The notes beneath the pieces are model-generated. The model saw only the letters and a list, made by a program, of their open reading frames with translations, made no database searches and was not told the DNA's origin. The position numbers and the translations under genes are program-made. Source: Bacteroidota bacterium (GTDB taxonomy: Bacteria > Bacteroidota > Bacteroidia > Bacteroidales > ML635J-15). From it: a DNA stretch of 64,000 nucleotides. Position 1 is the first letter of the stretch. Every line of letters begins with the position of its first letter. Location of the stretch: positions 1-64,000 of the forward strand of contig JAKQEK010000513.1 of NCBI GenBank assembly GCA_029558535.1, read 5' to 3'. This document shows positions 16,696-25,827 of the stretch, piece by piece.

Positions 16696-18118
16696 AACAT
16701 TTTTTATAGACATATTGTTTGTTTGCATTTTTCTTTTTTTTGGATGCACAAAAGAAGAAGAGAAGAGATTTATTTTACAAGCATCAGAAAACAGAATTGT
16801 AGAAATTTTTAATCTAGGCGAAAAAACCGCAAAGTTTAAAATGGTTATTGATGGGAAAGATTTAAACAATGAGGATAATATAGTTTTGTATGTCAAAAAC
16901 ATGAAGGATCAATATGAGAACGAACCGCTGGAAATGAAAGCATTTCGTTTTGTCTGTGATTTTACTTGGCATGATGAGCTCGTTACAAGGCACAATTGGG
17001 CATATTCTCCATATGTTATGCTTAATTCACTGGGTGGTGGACTTTGTGGTTTCAGATCAGCAGTATTAACTAATATCTTAATCAAACTTGGATTTAAAGC
17101 AAGATCGTGGTGTTTAGAAGGACATGTAGTAACTGAAGTATACTCTGATGGCAAATGGAAAATGCTTGACCCTGACTACGGAGTTTATTATTATAACAGA
17201 AAAAATGAAATTGCCTCGTTTGACGAATTATGCGCAGATGCCAGTTTAATTACGAATCCTTTAATTAAGGTAGTTGATAATGATGAATACAATTATATTT
17301 ACGTTTATTCAGGACGAATGGCAAAATTATATTCAAGTATTGATGATAACTCTTTATTTAATGTTGATTATGATGAGATGTTTGAAAATGTAGAGTTATA
17401 TTTTGAATTGCCTCCAGGAGCAGTTTTTTCGTTTCCTTTTAATAAGAAATATGCCGGGAATTTTTATGCTTATGCAGAACTTAGCATACCTGCAGGTTAT
17501 GTCGGGAAAATTTCTATTCCTTTAATAGTTGCCGGTATGAAGGGATCGAGTGTCGTAAAATATCTAGAGAATGAATATTGTGCTAACGAATTCGAAGTAC
17601 AAACTATTATAAATAAAAATACTGAAGTATCCTTTGAATATGATATAATTGACAATCCTAAAGGAATGAAGATTTATTATTATATAAATCCATTGGTGTT
17701 CATGACTTATGGGAAAACAGAATTTGTCCTATCAGGAAAAAACATAGGTGATGTAGAAATTAAGAATTCTGACAGAACTGATATTCAATTTACTCTACCA
17801 TATCAAAATACTTATTTGTACAATAGATTAGATAGTTTGTTATCAGATTTTATTATTGATTCGGACTTAACTGAAATTAGTTTAGATAGTGTTTTTCTAA
17901 AAAATTATTTTGATATAATATTAGAAGTAATGACTAACGATGATGAATTGCCAATTTATTTTGATTTAAATAGTTTCAGATTGGATTTGGACAGCTTGGC
18001 AAAAAGTTTTAGACAGGATTCTATTACTGATTATTCAGGTTATTTTTCACGAGATAATACTATAAAATCAATAAGTAAAATACTTAATAACCATATAAAA
18101 AATTTGGATTTTTTTTGA
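16688..18118 (+). CDS. Transglutaminase-like lipoprotein
   Basis: 476 residues from the ATG at 16688; this start gives a clean signal peptide with a lipobox FFGC, the lipid cysteine being about residue 20. The transglutaminase-like core has the Cys-His-Asp triad in GLCGF (about C120), GHVVTEV (about H146) and LDPDYG (about D161). The remaining about 300 residues hold a strand-rich region and an acidic, helical tail. Such bacterial proteins are often cysteine proteases, amidases or transferases acting on envelope polymers. It overlaps both neighbours by a few bases, so it belongs to the glycan operon. Its substrate is unknown. Confidence 0.8.
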   Translation: MSKTFFIDILFVCIFLFFGCTKEEEKRFILQASENRIVEIFNLGEKTAKFKMVIDGKDLNNEDNIVLYVKNMKDQYENEPLEMKAFRFVCDFTWHDELVTRHNWAYSPYVMLNSLGGGLCGFRSAVLTNILIKLGFKARSWCLEGHVVTEVYSDGKWKMLDPDYGVYYYNRKNEIASFDELCADASLITNPLIKVVDNDEYNYIYVYSGRMAKLYSSIDDNSLFNVDYDEMFENVELYFELPPGAVFSFPFNKKYAGNFYAYAELSIPAGYVGKISIPLIVAGMKGSSVVKYLENEYCANEFEVQTIINKNTEVSFEYDIIDNPKGMKIYYYINPLVFMTYGKTEFVLSGKNIGDVEIKNSDRTDIQFTLPYQNTYLYNRLDSLLSDFIIDSDLTEISLDSVFLKNYFDIILEVMTNDDELPIYFDLNSFRLDLDSLAKSFRQDSITDYSGYFSRDNTIKSISKILNNHIKNLDFF

Positions 18119-19008
18119 AGATTTTGAATTATTATAGAGAATTGTTCCCTGAATTAGTTAAACTAAAAGGGATGATTTCTGAAAATGAAAGGAAATTTTT
18201 ATTCCATTATGCTTCTAAAGTCTTTTCAGGACAAGGAATGATAGTAGATTTAGGTTGTTGGTTAGGAGCAACAACAGTATCAATGGCACTAGGCTTAAAA
18301 GCTGGAGGAAAGTTGCAAAAACCTGGAAAGAAAATTTATGTTTATGATCTTTTTAAATGGAACCATGTATTTAATCAGCATGTTGTAGGAACTGAACTCG
18401 AAAATCTATATAATGATGGGGATGATTTTATAGGCGAATATGAAAATAATATAAAGCAGTTCAAAAATATAATAGAAACCAGACGTGATATTATAAGTTC
18501 TGGATGGCATGGCGAAAATATTGAGTTTTTACTTATTGATGCTATGAAAACGCCAGAAGTAACAAAATCTATTCTTACGGAATTTTATCCTTTTTTAATG
18601 CCTAATGTCTCATTCGTTTATCATCAAGATTTTGATCATTATCTTACTCCCTGGGTTCATATTTTAATTTATTTGCACCGACCGTATGTAAAACATATTC
18701 ATGATGTCCCGGGAGCAGGAGGAACAGTCTTTAAATGTATTAAGTTTATTCCTGATGAGGTTTTAAGTGTGGATTTTATGTCGTTAACAGAAAATGATAC
18801 GGATGAGGCATTTAAATATTGTAAAAGAATAGCACACAAATCAAAATACAGTGGAATTGCAGCAGCTCATGTAATGTATTATGTGTTACAAAATAAATTT
18901 GATAAAGCATTTTATGTATGGTCGGACTATTTGTGGGAAGGGTATAAATTGAATTCTGATTTTATTGATGTTAAAAATTTGTTGGATAAAGCTAGAAATA
19001 GAAAATGA
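18115..19008 (+). CDS. TylF/CmcI-like SAM-dependent methyltransferase
   Basis: 297 residues, TTG start at 18115 overlapping the stop of the lipoprotein gene. The SAM-binding motif DLGCWLGAT (about residues 45-53), an acidic VYDLF strand end and an LIDAMKTPE segment fit macrocin O-methyltransferase relatives (TylF family). A YHQDFDHYL stretch may contribute metal-binding acids, as in that metal-dependent family. Likely O-methylation of a sugar or other glycan group. The C-terminal about 60 residues are helical and unlike the core family. It overlaps the GT2 gene downstream by four bases. Confidence 0.72.
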   Translation: MKILNYYRELFPELVKLKGMISENERKFLFHYASKVFSGQGMIVDLGCWLGATTVSMALGLKAGGKLQKPGKKIYVYDLFKWNHVFNQHVVGTELENLYNDGDDFIGEYENNIKQFKNIIETRRDIISSGWHGENIEFLLIDAMKTPEVTKSILTEFYPFLMPNVSFVYHQDFDHYLTPWVHILIYLHRPYVKHIHDVPGAGGTVFKCIKFIPDEVLSVDFMSLTENDTDEAFKYCKRIAHKSKYSGIAAAHVMYYVLQNKFDKAFYVWSDYLWEGYKLNSDFIDVKNLLDKARNRK

Positions 19009-19712
19009 TTAAGTTTTCGATAATATTGCCATGTTATAACGAATTTGAAAACCTTGCTGAAGTTTTTAATGTTTATAAAGAAGTATTAAATCCTGATGAA
19101 ACAGAACTAATTGTAGTAAATAATGGTTCGACAGATAAGACGGCTGAGTTTTTAAAAAGGAATACTGATAATTATTCATTCATTAAAGTTGTCGAGATTA
19201 GTAAAAATCAAGGATACGGTTACGGAATAATGCAGGGTATTCAAAAAGCAAAAGGCAATTGGGTGGGATGGACACATGCTGATTTACAGGCAGATCCAAA
19301 GGATATTGCTAAGGCTATTGAAATTTGCAGAACAAAACCTTTAGATGATTTAATTTATGTTAAAGGTTATAGAATAGGGAGAACTCCTTTTGCTAATTTT
19401 TTCAGCACAGGAATGGAATTCTGTGTAAAACTGATACTGCATCAGGATTTAAAAGAAATTAATGCACAGCCAAATTTGTTTAATCGAGAACTTATAAATA
19501 ATGCGAAAAAGTACCCTTATCATTGGGGTTTAGATTTATTTTTTTATTATTTGGCTCAAAAAAAATCTTATAAATTTGAGAGAATTTCAGTTTTATTCCC
19601 GGAAAGGAAGTTTGGCAAATCTAAATGGAATAAAGGTGTTTTTTCAAGAATTAAATTCTCACTGAAAATGCTAAAATATTGTTTTGAAATTAAAAAAGAT
19701 GAAAATAATTAA
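19005..19712 (+). CDS. Family 2 glycosyltransferase (dolichol-phosphate mannosyltransferase-like)
   Basis: 235 residues, a compact GT2 domain without membrane helices. The first strand is FSIILPCYNE, followed by VVNNGSTDKT and the acidic ADLQAD motif at 92-97, which replaces the usual DADLQ metal-binding site. Absence of a membrane tail suggests a soluble transferase that charges a polyprenyl phosphate or extends a lipid-linked glycan; the GT-C-like proteins of this operon would need such a donor. It overlaps the methyltransferase upstream by four bases and the GDPD-like gene downstream by 14. Confidence 0.88.
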   Translation: MIKFSIILPCYNEFENLAEVFNVYKEVLNPDETELIVVNNGSTDKTAEFLKRNTDNYSFIKVVEISKNQGYGYGIMQGIQKAKGNWVGWTHADLQADPKDIAKAIEICRTKPLDDLIYVKGYRIGRTPFANFFSTGMEFCVKLILHQDLKEINAQPNLFNRELINNAKKYPYHWGLDLFFYYLAQKKSYKFERISVLFPERKFGKSKWNKGVFSRIKFSLKMLKYCFEIKKDENN

Positions 19713-20289
19713 TCATAGAGTAAATACAGTAAGTGATTTAAAAAATATTGTTGTAGCTAATGGAGTAGAGGTAGATATTAGGGATTATAAAAACCATCTT
19801 GTTTTATCTCATGATCCTTTTATTGGTGGCGAATTGTTTGAGGAATTTCTGTCAAATTATAATCATTCGACATTAATATTAAATTCTAAAAGTGAGGGGA
19901 TTGAGTTTATGGCAATTGAGCTTTTGAAAAAATATAATATAGAGGATTACTTTTTTTTAGACTGTTCTTTTGCTATGATTAACAAGTTTATCGAATACAA
20001 GATAAAAGATTTTGCAGTTAGGTTTTCTGAATTTGAGAGTTTAGGAACGGTTAGAAATTTTGTTGGATTGGCAAAATGGGTTTGGGTTGATTGTTTTAAA
20101 AAGAGTCCTATTAATAAAGAGAATTTCTTTGAATTGAAAAAACTAGGATTTTCAATATGTATTGTTTCTCCGGATTTAGTTGGCAAAGATGATGATATTA
20201 ATGATTATATTAAATTCTTGGAAGCGAGTCAAATTATCCCGGATGCAGTTTGTGTGAAACAAAAAAATGAGAAATTCTGGAACGTTTGA
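19699..20289 (+). CDS. Glycerophosphodiester phosphodiesterase-like (GDPD/PI-PLC barrel) protein
   Basis: 196 residues from the ATG at 19699. It keeps the short GDPD signature set: HR at residues 6-7, GVEVDIRD with the paired acids, and a SHDPF histidine. LNSK matches the conserved basic strand. At under 200 residues it is shorter than most family members (about 240). GDPDs cut glycerophosphodiesters; in a glycan locus the target could be a glycerol-phosphate linkage. No signal peptide, so cytoplasmic. It ends exactly where the convergent gene at 20290 ends, with no spacer. A non-catalytic role cannot be excluded. Confidence 0.7.
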   Translation: MKIINHRVNTVSDLKNIVVANGVEVDIRDYKNHLVLSHDPFIGGELFEEFLSNYNHSTLILNSKSEGIEFMAIELLKKYNIEDYFFLDCSFAMINKFIEYKIKDFAVRFSEFESLGTVRNFVGLAKWVWVDCFKKSPINKENFFELKKLGFSICIVSPDLVGKDDDINDYIKFLEASQIIPDAVCVKQKNEKFWNV

Positions 20290-21495
20290 TTAATCTGTAA
20301 ATATTTGTTTTTCTAATTCTTTAACGGACTTCCATATACTCCAATCCTTATTTCCCCATTCATGATAAACATGTAGTAGGCTTGGAGAGAATCTAGTTTT
20401 TAATCCATCTTTTGTATAGCCAAAATCTTTTTGCCATACAATATCGTTATTTGCATATTCCGTTATCCAGTTAAATTCTTGTGGAATTGTGGGATGATTC
20501 TCTAACCTGAATTTCCAGACTGTTAAAGCCAAAATTCCCTGATCCCGGGTTTTTGTATATGGATTTGAAAATTCTTTTATTGTTTGATTGTGCCAATAGT
20601 TAAGGAAATCTGCCGAAGAATCATCAAATAGAAATACACCACCGTTCCAATGTTGCCAATCTTTAGGGATATTTACTGCATATTCCTTTTTTAGGTATTC
20701 TGTTAGATGATTACATGACGGAGCTTTAAATTCATATTTCTTTCCTTCTTTATTTTCCCAAGTATTTTCTTCTTTATTAAATCTTATTCCTGCAGTGCCC
20801 CACAATTTTTTTTCATAATAGGGATAATCAAATAAAATTATATCGTTGTTATTGTTATACCAGCATTTAGTTTTCTTTTGAAATTTGTAATTATTAAATA
20901 TGAATGATTTAATCGGTATTACATATCTCTGTAATAAATATTTTGTATTTTTGAATACATATTTTATTGGATTCCTGCGATATCTTACAAATATTGATAA
21001 TAATTCTTCTGTTTGTTTTTTTATGTGTGGATCGGTAAGGTTTATTTTTCCAAAAAGCTCGGATAGCTTTGCATTAAAATTGTCTTCCTCTTTAAGATTT
21101 TCTTCAACACATTTACAATTCATAGCATGTGGTGAGAATTCATTAATAGCACAGTGATCTGTTGCAAATGAAATAGGTGCAAGAAAATGATCAAAAATGC
21201 TATCAACTTTATCAGTAATCGCAATGATATCTCCATCCAGATAGCAGTATTTATGTGTTTTAGGTAAAAACCTATTTATTGCAGTTTTAATAAAAATACT
21301 TGCCTGATGATTGTCAAATTCTTCGGGAGTATTTACCTGAATCACATTGTCGTGCATAACAGGTATTTCATTTCGTTTATTATCAGTTATTACAATGATT
21401 TCGTTTTTAGAAAAATGTCGTAAAAATTTAATCGAAAAGTTTAACTCTTCGATATGCTCTCTTCCACCACAAACTACAAAAACGAATTTATTCAT
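20290..21495 (-). CDS. Nucleotide-diphospho-sugar transferase, GT8-like
   Basis: 401 residues from the ATG at 21495-21493; this start begins directly at the first strand, FVFVVCGG. A DxD metal-binding motif is seen in CYLDGD (87-89), preceded by TAINRFLP as in GT8-like transferases. Later motifs such as WQHWNGGVFLFD and HVYHEWG fit the same fold. Soluble, no membrane helix. It is the last gene of the ketosynthase operon and overlaps the radical SAM gene by eight bases. Likely adds a sugar to the product of that operon or to the glycan. Donor and acceptor unknown. Confidence 0.7.
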   Translation of the reverse strand: MNKFVFVVCGGREHIEELNFSIKFLRHFSKNEIIVITDNKRNEIPVMHDNVIQVNTPEEFDNHQASIFIKTAINRFLPKTHKYCYLDGDIIAITDKVDSIFDHFLAPISFATDHCAINEFSPHAMNCKCVEENLKEEDNFNAKLSELFGKINLTDPHIKKQTEELLSIFVRYRRNPIKYVFKNTKYLLQRYVIPIKSFIFNNYKFQKKTKCWYNNNNDIILFDYPYYEKKLWGTAGIRFNKEENTWENKEGKKYEFKAPSCNHLTEYLKKEYAVNIPKDWQHWNGGVFLFDDSSADFLNYWHNQTIKEFSNPYTKTRDQGILALTVWKFRLENHPTIPQEFNWITEYANNDIVWQKDFGYTKDGLKTRFSPSLLHVYHEWGNKDWSIWKSVKELEKQIFTD

Positions 21496-22825
21496 AAAAA
21501 TCATTTTCGAATTGATAAAATTCAAAAAAACTAAGTGCAATTATAAGGATTTCTTTCTTTTTTAAATTACGTTTTTTTAATTCATTCAGTTTTTCGTCAA
21601 TGTTCATTGACTTGACATCTTTGTATTTTTGTTTAGATAGTTTAATGTTTTTGGGAAGTATTGATAGTAATTCGTTTATTATTTCTTTGTTTTGTTCTTC
21701 CCTGATTTTACTAAAAATAGAGACGAGCTCTTGTCGTTGAATCTCAATTGACTCATGCTCACGTTTTACAGTATCTTTATTCCATTTTTCTAATAATTCT
21801 AGTAAACCTTTAATTGCTTCTAAATTGTTTTTTGCATGTGGAGTAACTAGTTTATAATCTTTTATATATTTTTTATAGTTATTTATTGTTTCATTTAATT
21901 TTTCTGAAGATAGGTATTTAAGGCTTAAATGTTTAGGGTTATCAACATAATTAAAAAATACATTACAATAATTCGTGTTTGCAAAATCAATTATTTCAGT
22001 AATTTCATAACGATTCACAGTAAGAGGGCAAACTGATACTTGCATTGTTTTCAATTTGCCGTTCATATTTTGGTTGAAAATATGAAAGTTCTTAATTACA
22101 GTGTTAAAATTTCCGTTCCGTCTTATTTTTTCAAAAGACGTTTTGTTAACAGAATCTAAAGATATGGTTATCAAAAAATTTCTATTATTCAATAAATTTA
22201 TTACTCTTTCATTTAATATACTGCCGTTTGTTTGCACATTAATCATGCATTTGGGATTTATTTTGTTTATAATATTCCATATATCATAATATATATTAAT
22301 TAGAAAAGGCTCTCCTCCAATAAAATTAGCATATTCTATATTTTTGAGCAATGGCTGTATTTCTTCAATGAAATTAGAATTATATACCATAACAGGATTT
22401 CCTTTGTCTCTTTCGCACATAATACAATTTAAATTACATTGATGTGAAAGTTCAAAATCAATTCTCGTGATATGGTTTTTTAAATTTTGATTTTTATATC
22501 CTAATGACATAACTCCTGAATAATTGCCGGCAAGCAAATTTTCTTGACATACATTACATCCCAATATAAGATTATTTGATTTTACATAACCTTGATGTAA
22601 TTTTCTTCGATTTGAATTTAGTATCTCTTCGATATTATTTCTGGGATATTTACCATAGAAAAATGAATTTTTATTAAGACAACAAGCTCCGACTTCACCG
22701 TCAGGATGGAAATATAATGAAGTATAGGGAGCACGACATAAAAGCTTATCAGAGATTATAGCGTAATATTCTGATAAAACTTCATCGGGTAAAGATGCTG
22801 ATATTTTCGATTTATTTCTAATCAT
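21488..22825 (-). CDS. Radical SAM protein with N-terminal SPASM/twitch-like domain
   Basis: 445 residues. The N-terminal module carries C30, the CC pair 48-49 and C90/C93 within a PYTSLYFHPDGEVGACC-type pattern, normally seen at the C-terminus of SPASM proteins. The radical SAM cluster motif CxxxCxxC follows at C130/C134/C137 (CNLNCIMC), with a GGEPF SAM-binding motif. The last about 130 residues are a charged helical tail. This layout is the type NCBI calls twitch domain-containing radical SAM, as I recall. Reaction unknown; the extra cysteines suggest a second iron-sulfur cluster. It overlaps the AsnB-like and GT8-like genes by eight bases on each side. Four paralogs lie at 30692, 32096, 33462 and 46327. 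Confidence 0.88.
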   Translation of the reverse strand: MIRNKSKISASLPDEVLSEYYAIISDKLLCRAPYTSLYFHPDGEVGACCLNKNSFFYGKYPRNNIEEILNSNRRKLHQGYVKSNNLILGCNVCQENLLAGNYSGVMSLGYKNQNLKNHITRIDFELSHQCNLNCIMCERDKGNPVMVYNSNFIEEIQPLLKNIEYANFIGGEPFLINIYYDIWNIINKINPKCMINVQTNGSILNERVINLLNNRNFLITISLDSVNKTSFEKIRRNGNFNTVIKNFHIFNQNMNGKLKTMQVSVCPLTVNRYEITEIIDFANTNYCNVFFNYVDNPKHLSLKYLSSEKLNETINNYKKYIKDYKLVTPHAKNNLEAIKGLLELLEKWNKDTVKREHESIEIQRQELVSIFSKIREEQNKEIINELLSILPKNIKLSKQKYKDVKSMNIDEKLNELKKRNLKKKEILIIALSFFEFYQFENDFYE

Positions 22826-24611
22826 TTTCAGTTTTTATCCATATTTTAAACCATTTCTCCAAAACTGCTATTTTCCACAATCTCCAATGGTCTTTGTTTT
22901 CAAGATAATTATCAATAGCAGTTTTGTTTATAATTCCGTTAGAAACTAATTGAGAATTTTCTAGATTTTTACGATACCAATCAAAATCCATATAATATTT
23001 GTCAGGTCCGGTAAAACCTTGTTTTTTACGATTTATTATTTCACTTGGTAAATCTTTTTTAAGAATTTTTTGCAGTACTACTTTCTGTTTTTTCTTGTCG
23101 AAATACGTTGCTGGTTTTAAGCTAAGCATTTTATTGCAAATCTCGCTGTTTAAAAATGGTACGCGTACTTCGAGAGAGTTTGCCATGCTTGCTCTGTCAA
23201 TTTTTGGAAGAACTAATTCGCCCATAAAACATTTGATATCAATAATTTGAAAACGTTTTGGAACTTCGGTACTTTCATCATAATAATGGCGATAAAATTC
23301 AGAGCAATCTTTTGGGATATATTTTTGGAGCTCAGGATTTAATAGTTCTTTTAATTCTACCATGTCGAAACTTCCCATTGCCATAGCTTTTGAATAACTA
23401 TCTACATCGAAATTATTTATAGGTAAATCCCATTTCCATTTTTTCGAATCTTTAATTTGTGCTTTTGTAATATGCCATAGATATTCACGATGCCAGGTGT
23501 ATCCGGCAAAAAGTTCGTCGGCACCTTCGCCCGACAAAACAGCCTTGTTATGTTGTGATGCAAGTTTTGAAACTAAATATGTCGGAATTATCGAAATATC
23601 GGCAATCGGCTCATCATAATAATACATTAAATCGTTTAAAATGTCCAAAGATGTACTGTCCAAAATCTCTGTGTGATGATGCGTATTGTATTTTTTTGCA
23701 ACAATTTCTGCGTATTTGTGCTCAGAATTCTCCCAATCTTCAAATCCAATGGTATAAGTGTTAAAACCTTTTTCAAATTCCGAAAAATATTTTACTATAG
23801 ATGATGAGTCGTAACCTCCACTTAAAAATGAACCAATTGGAACATCTGAACGAATATGTATTTTAACCGATTTGCGAAGTAATTCATCAATTTCTTTAAC
23901 TAATTTTTTACAACTATATTTTTGATTTTCAACCGAAAGTTTAAAATATTCTGTTGCTGTTATTTTGAGATTTGAGTCAACTTCGATAAAATGGGCTGGT
24001 TTTATTTTAAAGATATTTTCGAATATTGTATTAGGTGAAGGTATATACCTATATATAAAATATTCGCAAATTGCAGTATAGTTTAATTCGCGATGTACTT
24101 CCGGATTTTTTACAATTGCTTTTATTTCTGACCCGAAAATAATCTGTTCGTTTTTTAAATAATAGTATAATGGCTTTATTCCGAATTTATCGCGTGCAAG
24201 AATCAGTTTTTGTTTTTTTTCGTCCCACAACCCAAATGCAAACATACCTTCTAGCATATTTATCATGTCGGTTCCCCATTCTTCGTAAGCATGCAATATA
24301 ACTTCGGAGTCCGTTTGCGATTTAAAAACATGATTTTTTGTTTCCAGAATTTCGCGAAGTTCTTTGTAGTTGTATATTTCGCCATTTATCGTAAGCCAAA
24401 TGCTGTTATCTTCGTTTGACAGAGGTTGGGTTGCAGCGTCACTTAAATCAAGAAAAGACAGACGGCGATGTCCTAGTGCAAATTTATCATCATATGAAAA
24501 ATAGGATCCAAAGCCATCAGGACCACGATGAATAAGAGTGTCACGCATTGTAAAAAACAATTCGTGATCAATTTTCTCGTTTTTATTCCACCATCCCGTT
24601 ATCCCGCACAT
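22818..24611 (-). CDS. asnB: Glutamine-hydrolysing asparagine synthetase (AsnB family)
   Basis: 597 residues. The mature N-terminus begins MCGITGWW, so the glutaminase nucleophile Cys2 is present. RGPDG and GHRRLSFLDLS follow, and the synthetase PP-loop is FLSGGYDSSS. Length and motif order are those of AsnB. In secondary-metabolite and glycan loci such enzymes amidate carboxylates or aminoacyl groups using glutamine. Here it is embedded in an operon with ACP, ketosynthases and radical SAM, overlapping its neighbours by 29 and 8 bases. It may amidate a pathway intermediate rather than make free asparagine. Confidence 0.92.
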   Translation of the reverse strand: MCGITGWWNKNEKIDHELFFTMRDTLIHRGPDGFGSYFSYDDKFALGHRRLSFLDLSDAATQPLSNEDNSIWLTINGEIYNYKELREILETKNHVFKSQTDSEVILHAYEEWGTDMINMLEGMFAFGLWDEKKQKLILARDKFGIKPLYYYLKNEQIIFGSEIKAIVKNPEVHRELNYTAICEYFIYRYIPSPNTIFENIFKIKPAHFIEVDSNLKITATEYFKLSVENQKYSCKKLVKEIDELLRKSVKIHIRSDVPIGSFLSGGYDSSSIVKYFSEFEKGFNTYTIGFEDWENSEHKYAEIVAKKYNTHHHTEILDSTSLDILNDLMYYYDEPIADISIIPTYLVSKLASQHNKAVLSGEGADELFAGYTWHREYLWHITKAQIKDSKKWKWDLPINNFDVDSYSKAMAMGSFDMVELKELLNPELQKYIPKDCSEFYRHYYDESTEVPKRFQIIDIKCFMGELVLPKIDRASMANSLEVRVPFLNSEICNKMLSLKPATYFDKKKQKVVLQKILKKDLPSEIINRKKQGFTGPDKYYMDFDWYRKNLENSQLVSNGIINKTAIDNYLENKDHWRLWKIAVLEKWFKIWIKTEND

Positions 24612-25554
24612 AATAGTAGTCGTCTTTTAATTGCTTCAAATCGGCTTTGTTTGCCAAATTCAGGTGCTTTTCGTATTCTTTAAGCGATTTTTTGTAATCT
24701 TTTAATGGTTTAGAAAGCTCTTTTTTTGATTTTAAAATTAAACGATATTCGTTGCAGATGCTTTTATAAATCTCTGGTTTGTGATAATCCCATACTTTGT
24801 CTAAAAGCAAACTCTCCAGAATTTTTATATTATTAAATTTAAAATCAACAATATCATATTTCTTAGAAATTCCCTGCGGATGATCGTTGTAAACTGACCA
24901 AGTTTCGTTAAAATATTTGAATTTTGAACCTTTGATTATTTCAAGATGCAAAGCCCAACTTAACGAAAACTCCGAAGCGGAGTACTTTTTCAAAAATCCG
25001 ACAATATCTTTATTCCTGAAAATTAACGAGGCAGTTGGAATAATATTTCTTTCTATAAGTGCCCATGGCATAAAGTCACTAGAATATTTATTGAATTGCG
25101 AATAAGTTTTCCATTGATCTTGAGTGCGTTTCATAAATTGAGCATCTTCGCTTTGGTTTGCCTGAACAATTTTTGCATCGTGAAAGCAGCCTGCATAATC
25201 AGGATTATTCTCTAAAAAATCGAGTTGAGTTTGAATTTTGTTTTCGTTGTACCAATAATCATCGCCATCGAGAAAACACAGATATTTTGCATTAACGTAT
25301 GCCGCCAGTTTTATTGCAGATTCTAATGGCCCAATATTTTGCTTGTTAATAATTAGTTCTATTATTTCAGGATTTGTAATTGAAATATCATTTAAGATTT
25401 CTGAGGTTCCATCATATGAACAATCATCAAGAACGATAATCCTAAAACTATAGTTTGTTTTTTGACACAAAACCGATTCTAGACATTGCTTAATGAAATC
25501 CTTATGGTTGTGTGTAAGGATTGCGATGTCTAGGGTTGGGTTGGCTTTAGTCAT
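24583..25554 (-). CDS. Family 2 glycosyltransferase
   Basis: 323 residues. The N-terminal GT-A domain has LDIAILTHNHKDF, VLDDCSYDGT and CFLDGDDYW, the usual nucleotide- and metal-binding motifs. The C-terminal about 120 residues are helical and basic with no membrane helix. Soluble transferase, donor and acceptor unknown. The ACP gene ends 12 bases upstream and the asnB start lies 29 bases inside this gene's end, so all are one operon. Confidence 0.9.
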   Translation of the reverse strand: MTKANPTLDIAILTHNHKDFIKQCLESVLCQKTNYSFRIIVLDDCSYDGTSEILNDISITNPEIIELIINKQNIGPLESAIKLAAYVNAKYLCFLDGDDYWYNENKIQTQLDFLENNPDYAGCFHDAKIVQANQSEDAQFMKRTQDQWKTYSQFNKYSSDFMPWALIERNIIPTASLIFRNKDIVGFLKKYSASEFSLSWALHLEIIKGSKFKYFNETWSVYNDHPQGISKKYDIVDFKFNNIKILESLLLDKVWDYHKPEIYKSICNEYRLILKSKKELSKPLKDYKKSLKEYEKHLNLANKADLKQLKDDYYYVRDNGMVE

Positions 25555-25566
25555 GAAAAGACTTAG

Positions 25567-25806
25567 TTAGTTTTTTTTGTTAATTAAATCAACAATATCT
25601 TTAAAACAAGTTAGACTATCGAGTTCTTCATCTGTTATTTCGATATTGTAAATCTCTTCGATATCAATAATAATATCGACTATTCGAGCCGAATTTATTT
25701 TAAGGTCGGTTATTATACTTGAGTTATCGGTAAAACCATTCCAAACTTCGTTGTTGAAAGTGTATTTTTTTAGGATTTTTATTACTTGTTGTTTAATACT
25801 TTCCAT
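25567..25806 (-). CDS. Acyl carrier protein
   Basis: 79 residues, acidic, four-helix ACP size. The phosphopantetheine serine is probably S39 in LKINSARIV, where the classical DSL is replaced by NSA. Acidic helix II (IDIEEIYNIEI) fits recognition by ketosynthases. It sits 21 bases downstream of a ketosynthase gene and 12 bases before a GT2. A dedicated ACP implies an acyl chain is built or carried on it. The changed motif suggests a specialised rather than housekeeping carrier. Confidence 0.85.
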   Translation of the reverse strand: MESIKQQVIKILKKYTFNNEVWNGFTDNSSIITDLKINSARIVDIIIDIEEIYNIEITDEELDSLTCFKDIVDLINKKN

Positions 25807-25827
25807 AGTTAAAGATTTTTTACAAAT

